From QQUD01 sp039029915 (GTDB lineage: Bacteria > Chloroflexota > Anaerolineae > Promineifilales > Promineifilaceae), in assembly GCA_039029915.1 (NCBI GenBank), contig JBCCFD010000070.1:1-24103 (forward strand): a DNA stretch of 24,103 bases. Direction: 5' to 3'. The translations under genes were made by a program, and so were the position numbers. Of the stretch, positions 15,120 through 23,430 are shown piece after piece. The stretch's first letter is position 1, and every line of letters begins with the position of its first letter. The notes below the pieces were generated by a model, which was not told where the DNA came from, searched no databases, and saw only the letters and a list, made by a program, of their open reading frames with translations.

Positions 15120-15992
15120 ATGGAATTAAAAATTGAAAACATTAGTAAACGATACGGCCGTAATAAATGGGGGCTGCGAAATTTTTCGCTCACCCTGCGG
15201 CCTGGGATAATTGGGCTGCTAGGCCCAAACGGAGCGGGGAAGTCCACCCTGATGAATATTTTGGCAACGTTGCTTAAACCAACGGAAGGCCAAGTATTGT
15301 GGAACGGCAAACCCATAAAGTTCCAGCCTAACCGTATCCGCAGCGTTGTGGGTTATCTGCCGCAAGATTTCGGTGTGTATCCACAGCTTACGGCAATTGA
15401 ATTTTTGCGCTACATGGCAGCTATCAAAGGCGTGCGTCCAAACATGGCCCGCCGCCGGATTGACGAACTGGTGTCTCTGCTGAACCTTGCTCAAGTGGCT
15501 CACCGTCCCTTGAGTGGCTATTCGGGTGGGATGCGCCAGCGGGTAGGGATTGCTCAAGCCCTGCTTAACGATCCCAAATTGCTTATTGTTGATGAGCCAA
15601 CCGTCGGTCTTGATCCCGGTGAGCGCGTTCGCTTTCGGAACCTAATTGCTGACCTAGCCGGTGATCGTATCATCCTTCTTTCAACCCATATTGTGTCAGA
15701 CGTAGAGGCGATAGCGACCCAGATTGCCCTCATCAACGGTGGGCAACTGCTTGGGTTTGACTCTCCAGAGGCGATTTTACGAGCAGCCACTGGTAAAGTT
15801 TGGGATTGGTGTATTTCTGCCGAACGCTTACCCAGAGTCCGACAGCAACATCTGATTAGCAACGCCGTACGACGACAAAACGGACTTCATGTCCGCGTTC
15901 TTCAGCCTCAGGCTCCGGCCTCAAACGCTCAGCCAGCGCGACCCACGCTTGAAGACGCCTACATGTTATTAACGACAGGAGGTGCGGCATGA
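15120..15992 (+). CDS. ABC transporter ATP-binding protein
   Basis: This 290-aa ATPase has Walker A GPNGAGKST (35-43), signature YSGGMRQRVG near 133, Walker B LLIVDEPTVGLDP near 157 and the switch histidine in LLSTHIVSD. Length and the RPGIIGLLGPNG start resemble ABC-2/drug-export and bacitracin-type ATPases. It is the first gene of a compact operon; its TGA overlaps the ATG of the permease (ATGA). With the permease and the downstream kinase/regulator pair it probably forms an envelope-stress or antimicrobial-responsive exporter (inference from layout). Confidence 0.95.
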   Translation: MELKIENISKRYGRNKWGLRNFSLTLRPGIIGLLGPNGAGKSTLMNILATLLKPTEGQVLWNGKPIKFQPNRIRSVVGYLPQDFGVYPQLTAIEFLRYMAAIKGVRPNMARRRIDELVSLLNLAQVAHRPLSGYSGGMRQRVGIAQALLNDPKLLIVDEPTVGLDPGERVRFRNLIADLAGDRIILLSTHIVSDVEAIATQIALINGGQLLGFDSPEAILRAATGKVWDWCISAERLPRVRQQHLISNAVRRQNGLHVRVLQPQAPASNAQPARPTLEDAYMLLTTGGAA

Positions 15993-17575
15993 TTTACCCA
16001 ACCGTTTATTTAGCCCGTGCTGATTTACTCAATCGTCTTCGCCGGCCTGCGTTTCTATTTGTGATTGCTTTGGCTGCTTATGCAAGCTACCTTTTTGTGC
16101 CCCCAGCAACGGCCGTTAATGCCACCATCGTCATTGGCCAAAGCCGTCTTTTTTACGATTCTGCCGGCGTCGGTTTTATCTTCGCCGTGCTGCTGACTTA
16201 TCTCGCTCTGCCAGCTTTCTTCTTTGTCCGCGGTAACATCAGTCAGGATACCCAAACAAAGCACGGCTTTCTTGTCGCGCCATCCCGTATCTCCTCGGCT
16301 AGCTACCTGCTTGGAAAATGGTTAAGCAACATGGGAATGCTTACCTTGTTATTGCTAACCGTTTCCGTGATGGCGATCGTGATGCTGTGGACACGGGGCG
16401 AAACTAATCTGATTTTATTATCCCACCTCGTGCTGCCCATCTGGCTAATCGGGCTGCCCCTCATGAGCTTTGTGGCAGGTTTAGCCATCTTGTTTGAGAC
16501 AGTGCCTTTATTACGCGGCACGCTAGGCAGTCTTGTTTATTTTGTGCTTTGGATCAACGGCATTGAGAGCGTTGAGCAAGGGAGCTTGTTTGGTGACTTT
16601 TTTACGGCACTTGTTGGCATTCTGCCGCTTTTTGAAAGCATTAACCCAAACGGAGCTGGGGTCAACATTGGATCGATCTTTGTGGGCAGCACTCAACCGT
16701 TTGTGTGGCAGGGGTATCAATGGACAGCCCAACTCATTGGGGCTCGCTTGGTTTGGATTAGCGCTGGCTTGCTGTTTGCCTTGAGTGGGTTAGCTGCATT
16801 TGATCGCTTTCAGCGAAACCGAGCCAATTGGCTAAAGCAGCAGCTTGAAAAAAGGATTATAAACCCTTTACTGGCAAGATTTCCAAAGCGAATCGTTAAG
16901 GCAAATGTGCAAAACGCTGCTCAGCTAACCCCAGTGGGTTCACTCAGCTTTCTCAAGAATTGGCTTCCCCTGATAAAAGGTGAAATCTTGCTCAACCTCA
17001 AAGGTCAGCCATACTGGTGGTATTTGGTAGCTGCTGGCTGTTTTTTCTATGGCCTGCTGCCCAACGAGACCGAAACAGTGCTTCAAATAAAGCAGATGGC
17101 CATCGTGCCAATAATAATGTGGTCTGGGGTGAGTGCCCGCATGCAGCAGCAAGTAAACTCCCTTTTGCTTAGTGCACCGTTTGTGTCTGGTCGGCATTTG
17201 CTGGCCGCTTGGAGCGGTAGCGTGGTTGTGAGCTGGCTTGTTTTTGGTGGTGCAGGCCTTTCATTGCTTCTGAGTGGGCAGATAACCCATTTGTTCGGTC
17301 TAATCGTTGCAACCCTGTTTGTGCCTGCTTTTGCTCTAGCCCTCGGTACTTTTATGGGTGCTCGACGGACTTTTGAGCTGGTTTATTTGCTTTGGTGGTA
17401 TCTGATCAATACGATTGTGGTCGAGGCCGGAACGCTGCTTCAGCTTGGCGTAGTTTTTGACTTCATGTCAACGACCCCTGAAGCAATAGTGGCAGGTATG
17501 CCGTTTGTATATGCTGTTGCAACGGGTGTTTTGTTGGGCATTGCGGCATTGGGGCGTATCATACGGCCACAGTAA
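15989..17575 (+). CDS. ABC transporter membrane protein (ABC-2-like)
   Basis: This 528-aa protein has about a dozen hydrophobic segments in two halves. The first half runs from RPAFLFVIALAAYASYLF to LVWISAGLLFALSGLAAF. Then comes a basic cytoplasmic stretch around 275-310 (FDRFQRNRANWLKQQLEK). The second half runs from YWWYLVAAGCFFYGLL to GVLLGIAALGRII. Length and spacing fit a two-unit ABC-2 permease. It overlaps the ATPase gene by 4 bp and ends 6 bp before the kinase gene. The substrate cannot be told. Confidence 0.88.
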   Translation: MIYPTVYLARADLLNRLRRPAFLFVIALAAYASYLFVPPATAVNATIVIGQSRLFYDSAGVGFIFAVLLTYLALPAFFFVRGNISQDTQTKHGFLVAPSRISSASYLLGKWLSNMGMLTLLLLTVSVMAIVMLWTRGETNLILLSHLVLPIWLIGLPLMSFVAGLAILFETVPLLRGTLGSLVYFVLWINGIESVEQGSLFGDFFTALVGILPLFESINPNGAGVNIGSIFVGSTQPFVWQGYQWTAQLIGARLVWISAGLLFALSGLAAFDRFQRNRANWLKQQLEKRIINPLLARFPKRIVKANVQNAAQLTPVGSLSFLKNWLPLIKGEILLNLKGQPYWWYLVAAGCFFYGLLPNETETVLQIKQMAIVPIIMWSGVSARMQQQVNSLLLSAPFVSGRHLLAAWSGSVVVSWLVFGGAGLSLLLSGQITHLFGLIVATLFVPAFALALGTFMGARRTFELVYLLWWYLINTIVVEAGTLLQLGVVFDFMSTTPEAIVAGMPFVYAVATGVLLGIAALGRIIRPQ

Positions 17576-17581
17576 TTAACT

Positions 17582-18622
17582 ATGAATTGGCTTAATCGTT
17601 TGTTCCAAGCTTTGCGTAATCCTGTCAACCTGCGGTGGCGTCTGGCCCTGGCCTATACCGTTGTCACCGGTGTTATTGTCTTATTCGTCTTCTTTGTTAT
17701 TCTGCTCATCGATAGCGGTGGACTAGAAAATTTTGGTGAAACATCCTTCATCTTTGTGGTGATGTCACTCGTGATAACGTTGATTATATCTTTTTTTGGC
17801 ATTGTGTTTGGTTCTGTAGCTTCGCGAGCGTTAGTAGAGCGGGTGAAGCTTTTAGACGATGCTGCAACAGCTTGGGCACAGGGTGAATTTGCAGTTCAGG
17901 TGGCTGATGAGGCACAGGATGAAATTGGCCGCTTGGGGCGAAAGCTAAACGGCATGGCGCAGCAGCTTGACGAACTTGTGTCAGAAAGGGTGGATTTAGC
18001 AGCCGTGGAAGAACGAACGCGAATTGCTCGTGATCTCCACGATGCGGTGAAGCAGTTACTCTTTGCTAGCACATTACAGCTATCTTCGGCTCGCTCTGTG
18101 GTGTTCACTGATGCCGATCAGACCGATCAACTGCTGGCCAATTTAGAACAGCTACTTGAGCAAACACAATCTGAGCTGATGACGCTGATCCACATGTTGC
18201 GGCCTGCTTTGCTTGGAGAGCAAGGGCTAGCCCAGGCGATTGCTGATTATGCCTCAACGTGGTCGCAACAGCTTGGTGTTGTGGCCGACAGTAGCCTGAG
18301 TTATGAAAACCGGTTGCCCATTGAGCTAGAGCAAGTGCTTTACCGCGTGATGCAGGAGGCATTGGCAAATGTTGCCCGGCACGCCAATGCCTCGACTGTT
18401 CGGCTTAAACTTGAACAGCCGCAGAAACAAACGATTTTACAAATAGTTGATGATGGGCAAGGGTTTGACGCCAAACAGCAGTTTCGCGGATATGGTTTGC
18501 AAAGCATGCAGGAGCGCTTGACTCAAATTGGGGGGAGATGCACGATTGAAAGTCAACCAAAAAACGGTACAACGATTACGGCAATCGTGCCAACGGACCT
18601 GACAAAGGATGAAATGAAATGA
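17582..18622 (+). CDS. Sensor histidine kinase, NarL/LiaS type (HisKA_3)
   Basis: This 346-aa kinase has two membrane helices (about 19-45 and 55-85) with almost no extracytoplasmic loop, then a HAMP-like linker. Next is the HisKA_3 dimerisation helix with ERTRIARDLHDAVKQLL; His153 is the predicted phosphorylation site. The ATPase domain has the N-box (VMQEALANVARHAN) and G1 (DDGQGFD, Asp290-291). The tiny sensor region resembles kinases such as LiaS that sense the membrane or a partner transporter. The neighbouring ABC genes could supply the signal (inference). The gene overlaps the response regulator by ATGA. Confidence 0.93.
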   Translation: MNWLNRLFQALRNPVNLRWRLALAYTVVTGVIVLFVFFVILLIDSGGLENFGETSFIFVVMSLVITLIISFFGIVFGSVASRALVERVKLLDDAATAWAQGEFAVQVADEAQDEIGRLGRKLNGMAQQLDELVSERVDLAAVEERTRIARDLHDAVKQLLFASTLQLSSARSVVFTDADQTDQLLANLEQLLEQTQSELMTLIHMLRPALLGEQGLAQAIADYASTWSQQLGVVADSSLSYENRLPIELEQVLYRVMQEALANVARHANASTVRLKLEQPQKQTILQIVDDGQGFDAKQQFRGYGLQSMQERLTQIGGRCTIESQPKNGTTITAIVPTDLTKDEMK

Positions 18623-19278
18623 GTGAAACCCAAATTACTGTCCTGATTGTGGATGATCATGAAGTTGTGCGCCAAGGGGTTAAAACTTTTCTGGAGATGC
18701 AGCCTGATTTTGACGTAATTGGTGAGGCTGATTCTGGAGAAACGGCCGTTAAACTGGCTGCTGAACACGCTCCTGACGTGGTTTTACTTGATTTACTTAT
18801 GCCCGGAATGGACGGGGTAATGGCCACGCGCCAAATCAAAGATGTTAGCCCTCGGTCACAAATTATAATCCTCACGTCATACCATCAAGATGAGCACATT
18901 TTTCCAGCTATTCAAGCGGGTGCCTTGTCTTATTTGCTCAAGAACGTTAAGCCAGCAGTTCTGGCTGAGGCGGTGCGAAAAGCGGCCGTGCAGGAAGCGA
19001 TGCTTGACCCAAATGTAGCGGCGCGTATCATAAGAGAACTGCACAGCCCGAACCGAACCAATCTTAACCCGTATATGGAACTCACAGAGCGAGAGCTGGA
19101 AATTCTGCAGCTAGTAGCAAAGGGACTGAGCAACGCGGAAATTGCTGAAAAACTGTTTGTAACGGTAAAAACAGTGCGCAGCCATATGAGTAATATATTG
19201 AGCAAACTGCATTTGCGCGATAGGACACAGGCAGCCGTTTATGCCTGGCGTGAAGGCATTGTGAGGCGGCAAGAGTAA
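18619..19278 (+). CDS. NarL/FixJ-family response regulator
   Basis: This 219-aa protein has a receiver domain with IVDDHEVVRQG, phosphoacceptor Asp58 in LLDLLMPGMDG, and switch residues in ILTSYHQDEH. A LuxR-type helix-turn-helix follows at about 155-212 (LTERELEILQLVAKGLSN, then VKTVRSHMSNILSKL). It is translationally coupled to the kinase gene, so they are a cognate pair. The likely targets include the operon itself, whose upstream region holds an inverted repeat at 14977-15005. Confidence 0.95.
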   Translation: MSETQITVLIVDDHEVVRQGVKTFLEMQPDFDVIGEADSGETAVKLAAEHAPDVVLLDLLMPGMDGVMATRQIKDVSPRSQIIILTSYHQDEHIFPAIQAGALSYLLKNVKPAVLAEAVRKAAVQEAMLDPNVAARIIRELHSPNRTNLNPYMELTERELEILQLVAKGLSNAEIAEKLFVTVKTVRSHMSNILSKLHLRDRTQAAVYAWREGIVRRQE

Positions 19279-19298
19279 ATGGACGGTTTCACAATGCC
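19255..19298. terminator. Stem-loop between convergent genes
   Basis: GGCATTGTGA (19255-19264) and TCACAATGCC (19289-19298) are perfect 10-bp complements around a 24-nt loop that contains the stop codon of the response regulator gene. It lies 14 bp before the stop of the convergent oxidoreductase gene. It has no T run, so a termination role is uncertain. Confidence 0.35.
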
Positions 19299-19311
19299 TG
19301 GTATCCGTCAA

Positions 19312-20634
19312 TTATTGGCGGATTGAATGGCCAAAAACACGCAGGGCAATTTGCGGTGAGAAAAGGGCGGTTGGGGGAGCGATTAGGTTTTGCACCTGAA
19401 TAAACGTCTTGTGAATGGTCCGATCGTGAGGCAGGGCGTTAAGAACCTTAGGCATATACCAACTGGCAAACCGCTCGGGTAAGGAGGTGGCTTCGTTGTT
19501 TCCTAACCACTCTAGGTCAGCACTGGTGGCCAGTAGCCAAGCTGGCTCGACGATTTTGGGATACTGTTTTTGGAAATTTCGGGCAATATTGTCTAAACGG
19601 CCGTTTGCTTTCCCCAGGGCTTCTCCCAGCTTAACCGCTGCCATAGCGGATACGGAGATGCCCTGCCCATAAACGGGGTTGAAGCCACAGACCGCATCAC
19701 CCAGAACAACAAGACGATCTGGCCACCGTTCTAATTTCTCATAGTGGCGCAGGCGATTTTCTGTACGTCGATAGCTAATAATTTCACTAACGGGTTCAGC
19801 ATCTTTAATAGCTGCATGAAATTCGGGGTTCATATCCTGTGCAAACGCTAAAAAGCCAGCTTCGTCGGTTGGTGGATAATCTCCCAAGATGCCGGCGAGC
19901 ATCACCATCCAAAGCCCATTTTCCTCGCTATAAATCAAACCAGCGCGGCTTTGGTCAGGTGGTTCAGCTCCAATAAGCATCGCCTGCCACGGTGGTGGGT
20001 TTGCTGGAATTTTATAGCGACGTCCTGCATACCCAAGCCGAACATCGATCACGGTTTCTTCTGGTTGCTCGTAGCCAATAGCTTTTAGCCAAACTGGCAT
20101 TTTAGAGCCTCTGCCGGAGGCATCGACAATAAAATCGGCCGTTTCTTCGCTGGAAACCTGCTTATCTTTCCATTTGATATTGACACCATTTACCCGACCC
20201 GCATTTTCAATTAGGCCGGTGACCATAGCACCTCCGCATACAGTGACGTTTGGAAGCGCCATAACCCGACGTCGCAAAACGGATTCAAGGAGCAGGCGGC
20301 TACAGGCGTAAGTGACAATGTCACTTTCAAACTGGTCTAGCCATTTGCCCCGCACAATAGCCCGCGTCTGCTTGGTAAGATCGATCTGATTCGCCCCAGC
20401 AGCTATTAGCTCATCTTCAATTCCGGGAAAAAGCGTTAGCATAATTTGGGCACCCCGCTTCAAAAGAACATGAATGTGCCGATCTTGGGGGACGCCAGGT
20501 CGTGAAGCAGCCGCCTCGGGCAGTTGATCCCGTTCAAGCACTAATACTTCGTCAAAATGGTCGGATAAAACGCGGGCGGTCCAAAGCCCTGCTAAGCTGC
20601 TGCCAATGACAATGGCGCGGTTAGGTTGATTCAT
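19312..20634 (-). CDS. FAD-dependent monooxygenase / oxidoreductase
   Basis: This 440-aa flavoprotein has an N-terminal Rossmann motif, VIGSSLAGLWTARVLSD, with Ser in place of the first variable Gly neighbour, ending at ERDQLP. Next comes RPGVPQDRHIHVLLKRG, which I associate with a family of actinobacterial FAD monooxygenase or geranylgeranyl-reductase-like proteins. It also has VDASGRGS and the second FAD motif VVLGDAVCGFNPVYGQG. The substrate is unknown; no partner gene is on this strand. The ATG is preceded by AAGGA. It converges with the response regulator gene and diverges from the acyl-CoA dehydrogenase gene. Confidence 0.88.
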   Translation of the reverse strand: MNQPNRAIVIGSSLAGLWTARVLSDHFDEVLVLERDQLPEAAASRPGVPQDRHIHVLLKRGAQIMLTLFPGIEDELIAAGANQIDLTKQTRAIVRGKWLDQFESDIVTYACSRLLLESVLRRRVMALPNVTVCGGAMVTGLIENAGRVNGVNIKWKDKQVSSEETADFIVDASGRGSKMPVWLKAIGYEQPEETVIDVRLGYAGRRYKIPANPPPWQAMLIGAEPPDQSRAGLIYSEENGLWMVMLAGILGDYPPTDEAGFLAFAQDMNPEFHAAIKDAEPVSEIISYRRTENRLRHYEKLERWPDRLVVLGDAVCGFNPVYGQGISVSAMAAVKLGEALGKANGRLDNIARNFQKQYPKIVEPAWLLATSADLEWLGNNEATSLPERFASWYMPKVLNALPHDRTIHKTFIQVQNLIAPPTALFSPQIALRVFGHSIRQ

Positions 20635-20944
20635 CGAGGAATCCTTTGTGTGAACGGAAAACAGAAATAAAAATAACCGTTATTTTTCCGTTACTAAAAT
20701 ATTATGAATGTTGATTATAGCCCGCTAGCCAAAGCGGACTATGGGAATGGTAAGGTCAGATCGAGTAGACTCATCACTTTCTAAAACTTACGAAATCTAT
20801 TTGTTTATTCCAGATTTCACGATAAACATTTAACAATAGATTAATTTTTTCTAACTTCATGACGCGCTGCGTTATAATTAGCTTAGCAACTAATTAATTT
20901 CATACGGCCAACTCGTCGTATGTTAATATCAGGAGACATCCCAC
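20635..20944. promoter_or_regulatory. Divergent promoter region before the acyl-CoA dehydrogenase
   Basis: No gene is seen. TATAAT at 20873-20878 is a good -10 for the plus-strand gene, without a clear -35. In the presumed leader, CATACG (20901-20906) and CGTATG (20917-20922) form a small inverted repeat overlapping a half-match of the ACGGCCGT palindrome. The ribosome binding site AGGAG is at 20931-20935, 9 nt before the ATG. The stretch next to the oxidoreductase start is AT-rich and unremarkable. Confidence 0.5.
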
Positions 20945-22279
20945 ATGACAACATTAACGCCCGCATTTGACCTGAACGCAATAGAAGAACTGGCACAAAA
21001 AGTTGATTTGAATAAATTGGTTAACTTAGCCAACCAGCTTGATGCCAATACCCTACAGGCCATGCTAAAAAATGCGACTAAGGAAACTCAGCCACAGCCT
21101 GCCCCACCTATTAATTCTGATTTTTATGACATTTACAGCACCTTAACAGATGAGCAATTGCGCGTCGCCAAGCTAACGCGTGACTTTTTCGAAGGGGAAA
21201 TTCGCCCCATCATTAACCCTTACTGGGAGCGAGGGGAATTCCCAAAGCACATCATTCCGCGTTTTGCCGAGTATGCTAAAGACCGATATGGAGAAGAGTT
21301 TGAGTTTGTTTTCCCTGAAGAAGACCCAATTGCTGCTGGTGTTGCCGCAATGGAAATGGCGCGTGGTGAACCCTCTTCTAATACTTTCTTCGGCGTTCAC
21401 TGGTATTTGTCTATGGCTTCGATATATATGTTTGGTAGTGATGAACAAAAAGCCAAATTATTACCACCCATGAAGCGGTTTGAAAAAATCGGTTCTTGGG
21501 CGCTAACTGAACCAAAGCATGGCTCAGACGCATCTGCAGGCCTAGAAACAACCGCCACAAAAGATGGTGACACATGGATTTTGAACGGTGAAAAAAAGTG
21601 GAGTGGAAACGCTTCTTTTGCAGACATCAATATAATTTGGGCCAGAAACACGCACACAGGACAAGTTAATGGGTTCATTGTCGAGCTTGGCCAGCCTGGC
21701 TATCACGTTGAAAAACTACCGGGCAAAATTGCCAAACGAGCCGTCGAAAATGTGTTAATCAAGCTTGAAAATGTTGAAGTTCACGACAGCAATCGTCTTC
21801 CTAAAGCGAATCATTTTGGAGATGTGGCACGTCAGCTTGCCGCAGCCCGAACTGGTGTGGCATGGGAAGCGGTTGGCGTGGCGATGGGTGCCTATGAAGA
21901 AACGCTCAAATATACTAATAACCGGATTCAATTTGGCAAGCCTCTAACAAGTTTCCAAATGGTGCAACATGGTTTAGTAAAGATGCTGGGTCACGTCACT
22001 GCCATGCAGGGCATGATGCTCCAACTGGCTCGGATTCAGGCACGCGATGGCAAGATTTCTCACGAGCGGGCTTCTTTGGCTAAGGCTTGGACAACCGAGC
22101 AAATGCGAGAAGTGGTTGCGATTGGTCGCGGTCTTCTTGGTGGGAACGGCATTTTGCTAGAACATGAAGTGGCTCGCTTCTTTGCAGATGCAGAAGCGGT
22201 TTATAGTTATGAAGGCACTTACGAAATGAACACCCTGATTGTCGGAAAGGCAATCACGGGCCAAAGCGCATTTGTATAG
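20945..22279 (+). CDS. Acyl-CoA dehydrogenase (glutaryl-CoA dehydrogenase / ACX4-like group)
   Basis: This 444-aa protein has the family signatures GSWALTEPKHGSDASAG, ILNGEKKWSGNASFADI, NRIQFGKPLTSFQMVQ and GLLGGNGILLEHEVARFF. The catalytic base is predicted as Glu423 in YSYEGTYEMN. The YEGTY motif and overall wording resemble glutaryl-CoA dehydrogenases and, from memory, the plant short-chain oxidase ACX4. It is an FAD enzyme that forms the trans-2 double bond of an acyl-CoA; chain length cannot be told. The first 55 residues are an extra, helical, Leu/Asn/Gln-rich leader (LNAIEELAQKVDLNKLVNLA) before a Pro-rich hinge. It appears monocistronic, with a hairpin after the stop. Confidence 0.93.
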   Translation: MTTLTPAFDLNAIEELAQKVDLNKLVNLANQLDANTLQAMLKNATKETQPQPAPPINSDFYDIYSTLTDEQLRVAKLTRDFFEGEIRPIINPYWERGEFPKHIIPRFAEYAKDRYGEEFEFVFPEEDPIAAGVAAMEMARGEPSSNTFFGVHWYLSMASIYMFGSDEQKAKLLPPMKRFEKIGSWALTEPKHGSDASAGLETTATKDGDTWILNGEKKWSGNASFADINIIWARNTHTGQVNGFIVELGQPGYHVEKLPGKIAKRAVENVLIKLENVEVHDSNRLPKANHFGDVARQLAAARTGVAWEAVGVAMGAYEETLKYTNNRIQFGKPLTSFQMVQHGLVKMLGHVTAMQGMMLQLARIQARDGKISHERASLAKAWTTEQMREVVAIGRGLLGGNGILLEHEVARFFADAEAVYSYEGTYEMNTLIVGKAITGQSAFV

Positions 22280-22321
22280 GTAAGAAGCCGCCTAATTTAC
22301 TGTCTGCTTAATGAGATTGAA

Positions 22322-22352
22322 GATTCTGGCTCATTCAAAATGGGCCAGAATC
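22322..22352. terminator. Hairpin between convergent acyl-CoA dehydrogenase and D-2-hydroxyacid dehydrogenase genes
   Basis: GATTCTGGC (22322-22330) and GCCAGAATC (22344-22352) are perfect 9-bp arms around a 13-nt loop. It lies 43 bp after one stop and 41 bp before the other. A modest T-containing tail (catttt) follows on the plus strand, so bidirectional termination is plausible. Confidence 0.6.
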
Positions 22353-22392
22353 AAGATACTCATTTTGTTGAATTTGATTCAATTCGTTGCCA

Positions 22393-23400
22393 TTACGAGG
22401 CAATGTTCCCTAACCGGTTTTTTGGCACAAGAACTGCAGCTGGGTTTAGGACTACCTCTGGATTGAGCCTTTGATTAAGCCATTCTTCAAGTTGATTAGC
22501 TGCCATTTCCATCCATTCATGTAATAAAATATCAACTTTCCAGCCAATATGCGGCGTTAAAATGACGTTTGGGAGGCTGCGCAGCCTGCTGTTTTCCGCT
22601 AGAGGCTCTTTTGTGAAGACGTCTAACCCAGCCCCTGCAATCTTTCCTGCGGCCAAAATGTCTGCAAGGGCGTCTTCATCGACGATTGCTCCTCTTGAGG
22701 TATTGATAAATAAGGCTGTTGATTTCATTTTTTCGAGTAACTCGCGAGAGATTAAGCCTTTTGATTCATCTGAAAGCTTGAGATGTACTGTAACAATATC
22801 AGAAATCCTCATCAACTCTTCTAAAGGGTAGCGAGCTACATCTGCTTCATCGGAGGCATAATGGCCACCCCGGTCCCAGGCTGCGATCTTCATGCCAAAA
22901 ATACGGCCGATTTTTGCAATGGGTTTTCCATGACGGCCATATCCTAGAATCCCCAATGTTTTGCCATGCAACGTTGTGCCAATTACCTCGGGCCACTCGC
23001 CTTGTGCCATTTGCTGATGAACTAAATAAAGCTGACGATTCAGCCCTAAAATGAGCGCCCACGTTAACTCTGGCATGACGACCATTGGATTCTTGGCCCC
23101 TCGACCTAAAGCTATAACGATGCCCCGGCTGGTTGCAGCATCCTGATCGAGATGATAAGCGTGGCCGCCAGATTGCAAGATAAGTTCAAGTTTAGGGAAT
23201 CGATCAAGTAACTCTGAGTTGATTTGGGTGCGCTCGCGTAAGGCAAAGAGAATATTGAAGGCTGATAGATCGTCTTCTGGTTGAATTGAGTGGTTAAATA
23301 TAGTGATATTTGCTAAAGATTGAAGTTCTTTGAGGGCTGGTGCGTTTGCCAGCACATTTTCAGTATCATCTAAAATGAGTAAATTGGGATATGTTTTCAT
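22393..23400 (-). CDS. D-2-hydroxyacid dehydrogenase family protein
   Basis: From ATG 23400 the product is 335 aa. It has the NAD-binding motif GILGYGRHGKPIAK near 150 and the catalytic triad of the family: Arg in INTSRGAIVDE, Glu in LDVFTKEPL and His in LTPHIGW. It is a cytoplasmic oxidoreductase that interconverts 2-keto acids and D-2-hydroxy acids (phosphoglycerate, glyoxylate and others); the substrate is undefined. A TTG at 23430 would add ten residues (MATINFENKN), with AGGA only 2 nt before it. Neither start has a good ribosome binding site, and I prefer the ATG. The open frame and family length are otherwise normal. Confidence 0.9.
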   Translation of the reverse strand: MKTYPNLLILDDTENVLANAPALKELQSLANITIFNHSIQPEDDLSAFNILFALRERTQINSELLDRFPKLELILQSGGHAYHLDQDAATSRGIVIALGRGAKNPMVVMPELTWALILGLNRQLYLVHQQMAQGEWPEVIGTTLHGKTLGILGYGRHGKPIAKIGRIFGMKIAAWDRGGHYASDEADVARYPLEELMRISDIVTVHLKLSDESKGLISRELLEKMKSTALFINTSRGAIVDEDALADILAAGKIAGAGLDVFTKEPLAENSRLRSLPNVILTPHIGWKVDILLHEWMEMAANQLEEWLNQRLNPEVVLNPAAVLVPKNRLGNIAS

Positions 23401-23430
23401 ATTTTTGTTTTCAAAATTAATTGTTGCCAA

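Larger units (their letters stand above)
427..19604. repeat. Dispersed highly iterated palindrome ACGGCCGT (19 copies)
   Basis: By reading the window I find ACGGCCGT starting at 427, 1876, 2113, 2252, 2918, 2939, 3398, 6173, 10627, 10960, 12282, 12434, 13371, 13568, 14200, 15154, 16109, 18742 and 19597. With equal bases one expects about 0.4 in 24.1 kb. Twelve of these are the full decamer AACGGCCGTT. Copies occur in genes of both strands in all three frames (Thr-Ala-Val, Gly-Arg and Arg-Pro readings) and between genes, so protein coding does not explain them. Confidence 0.85.
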
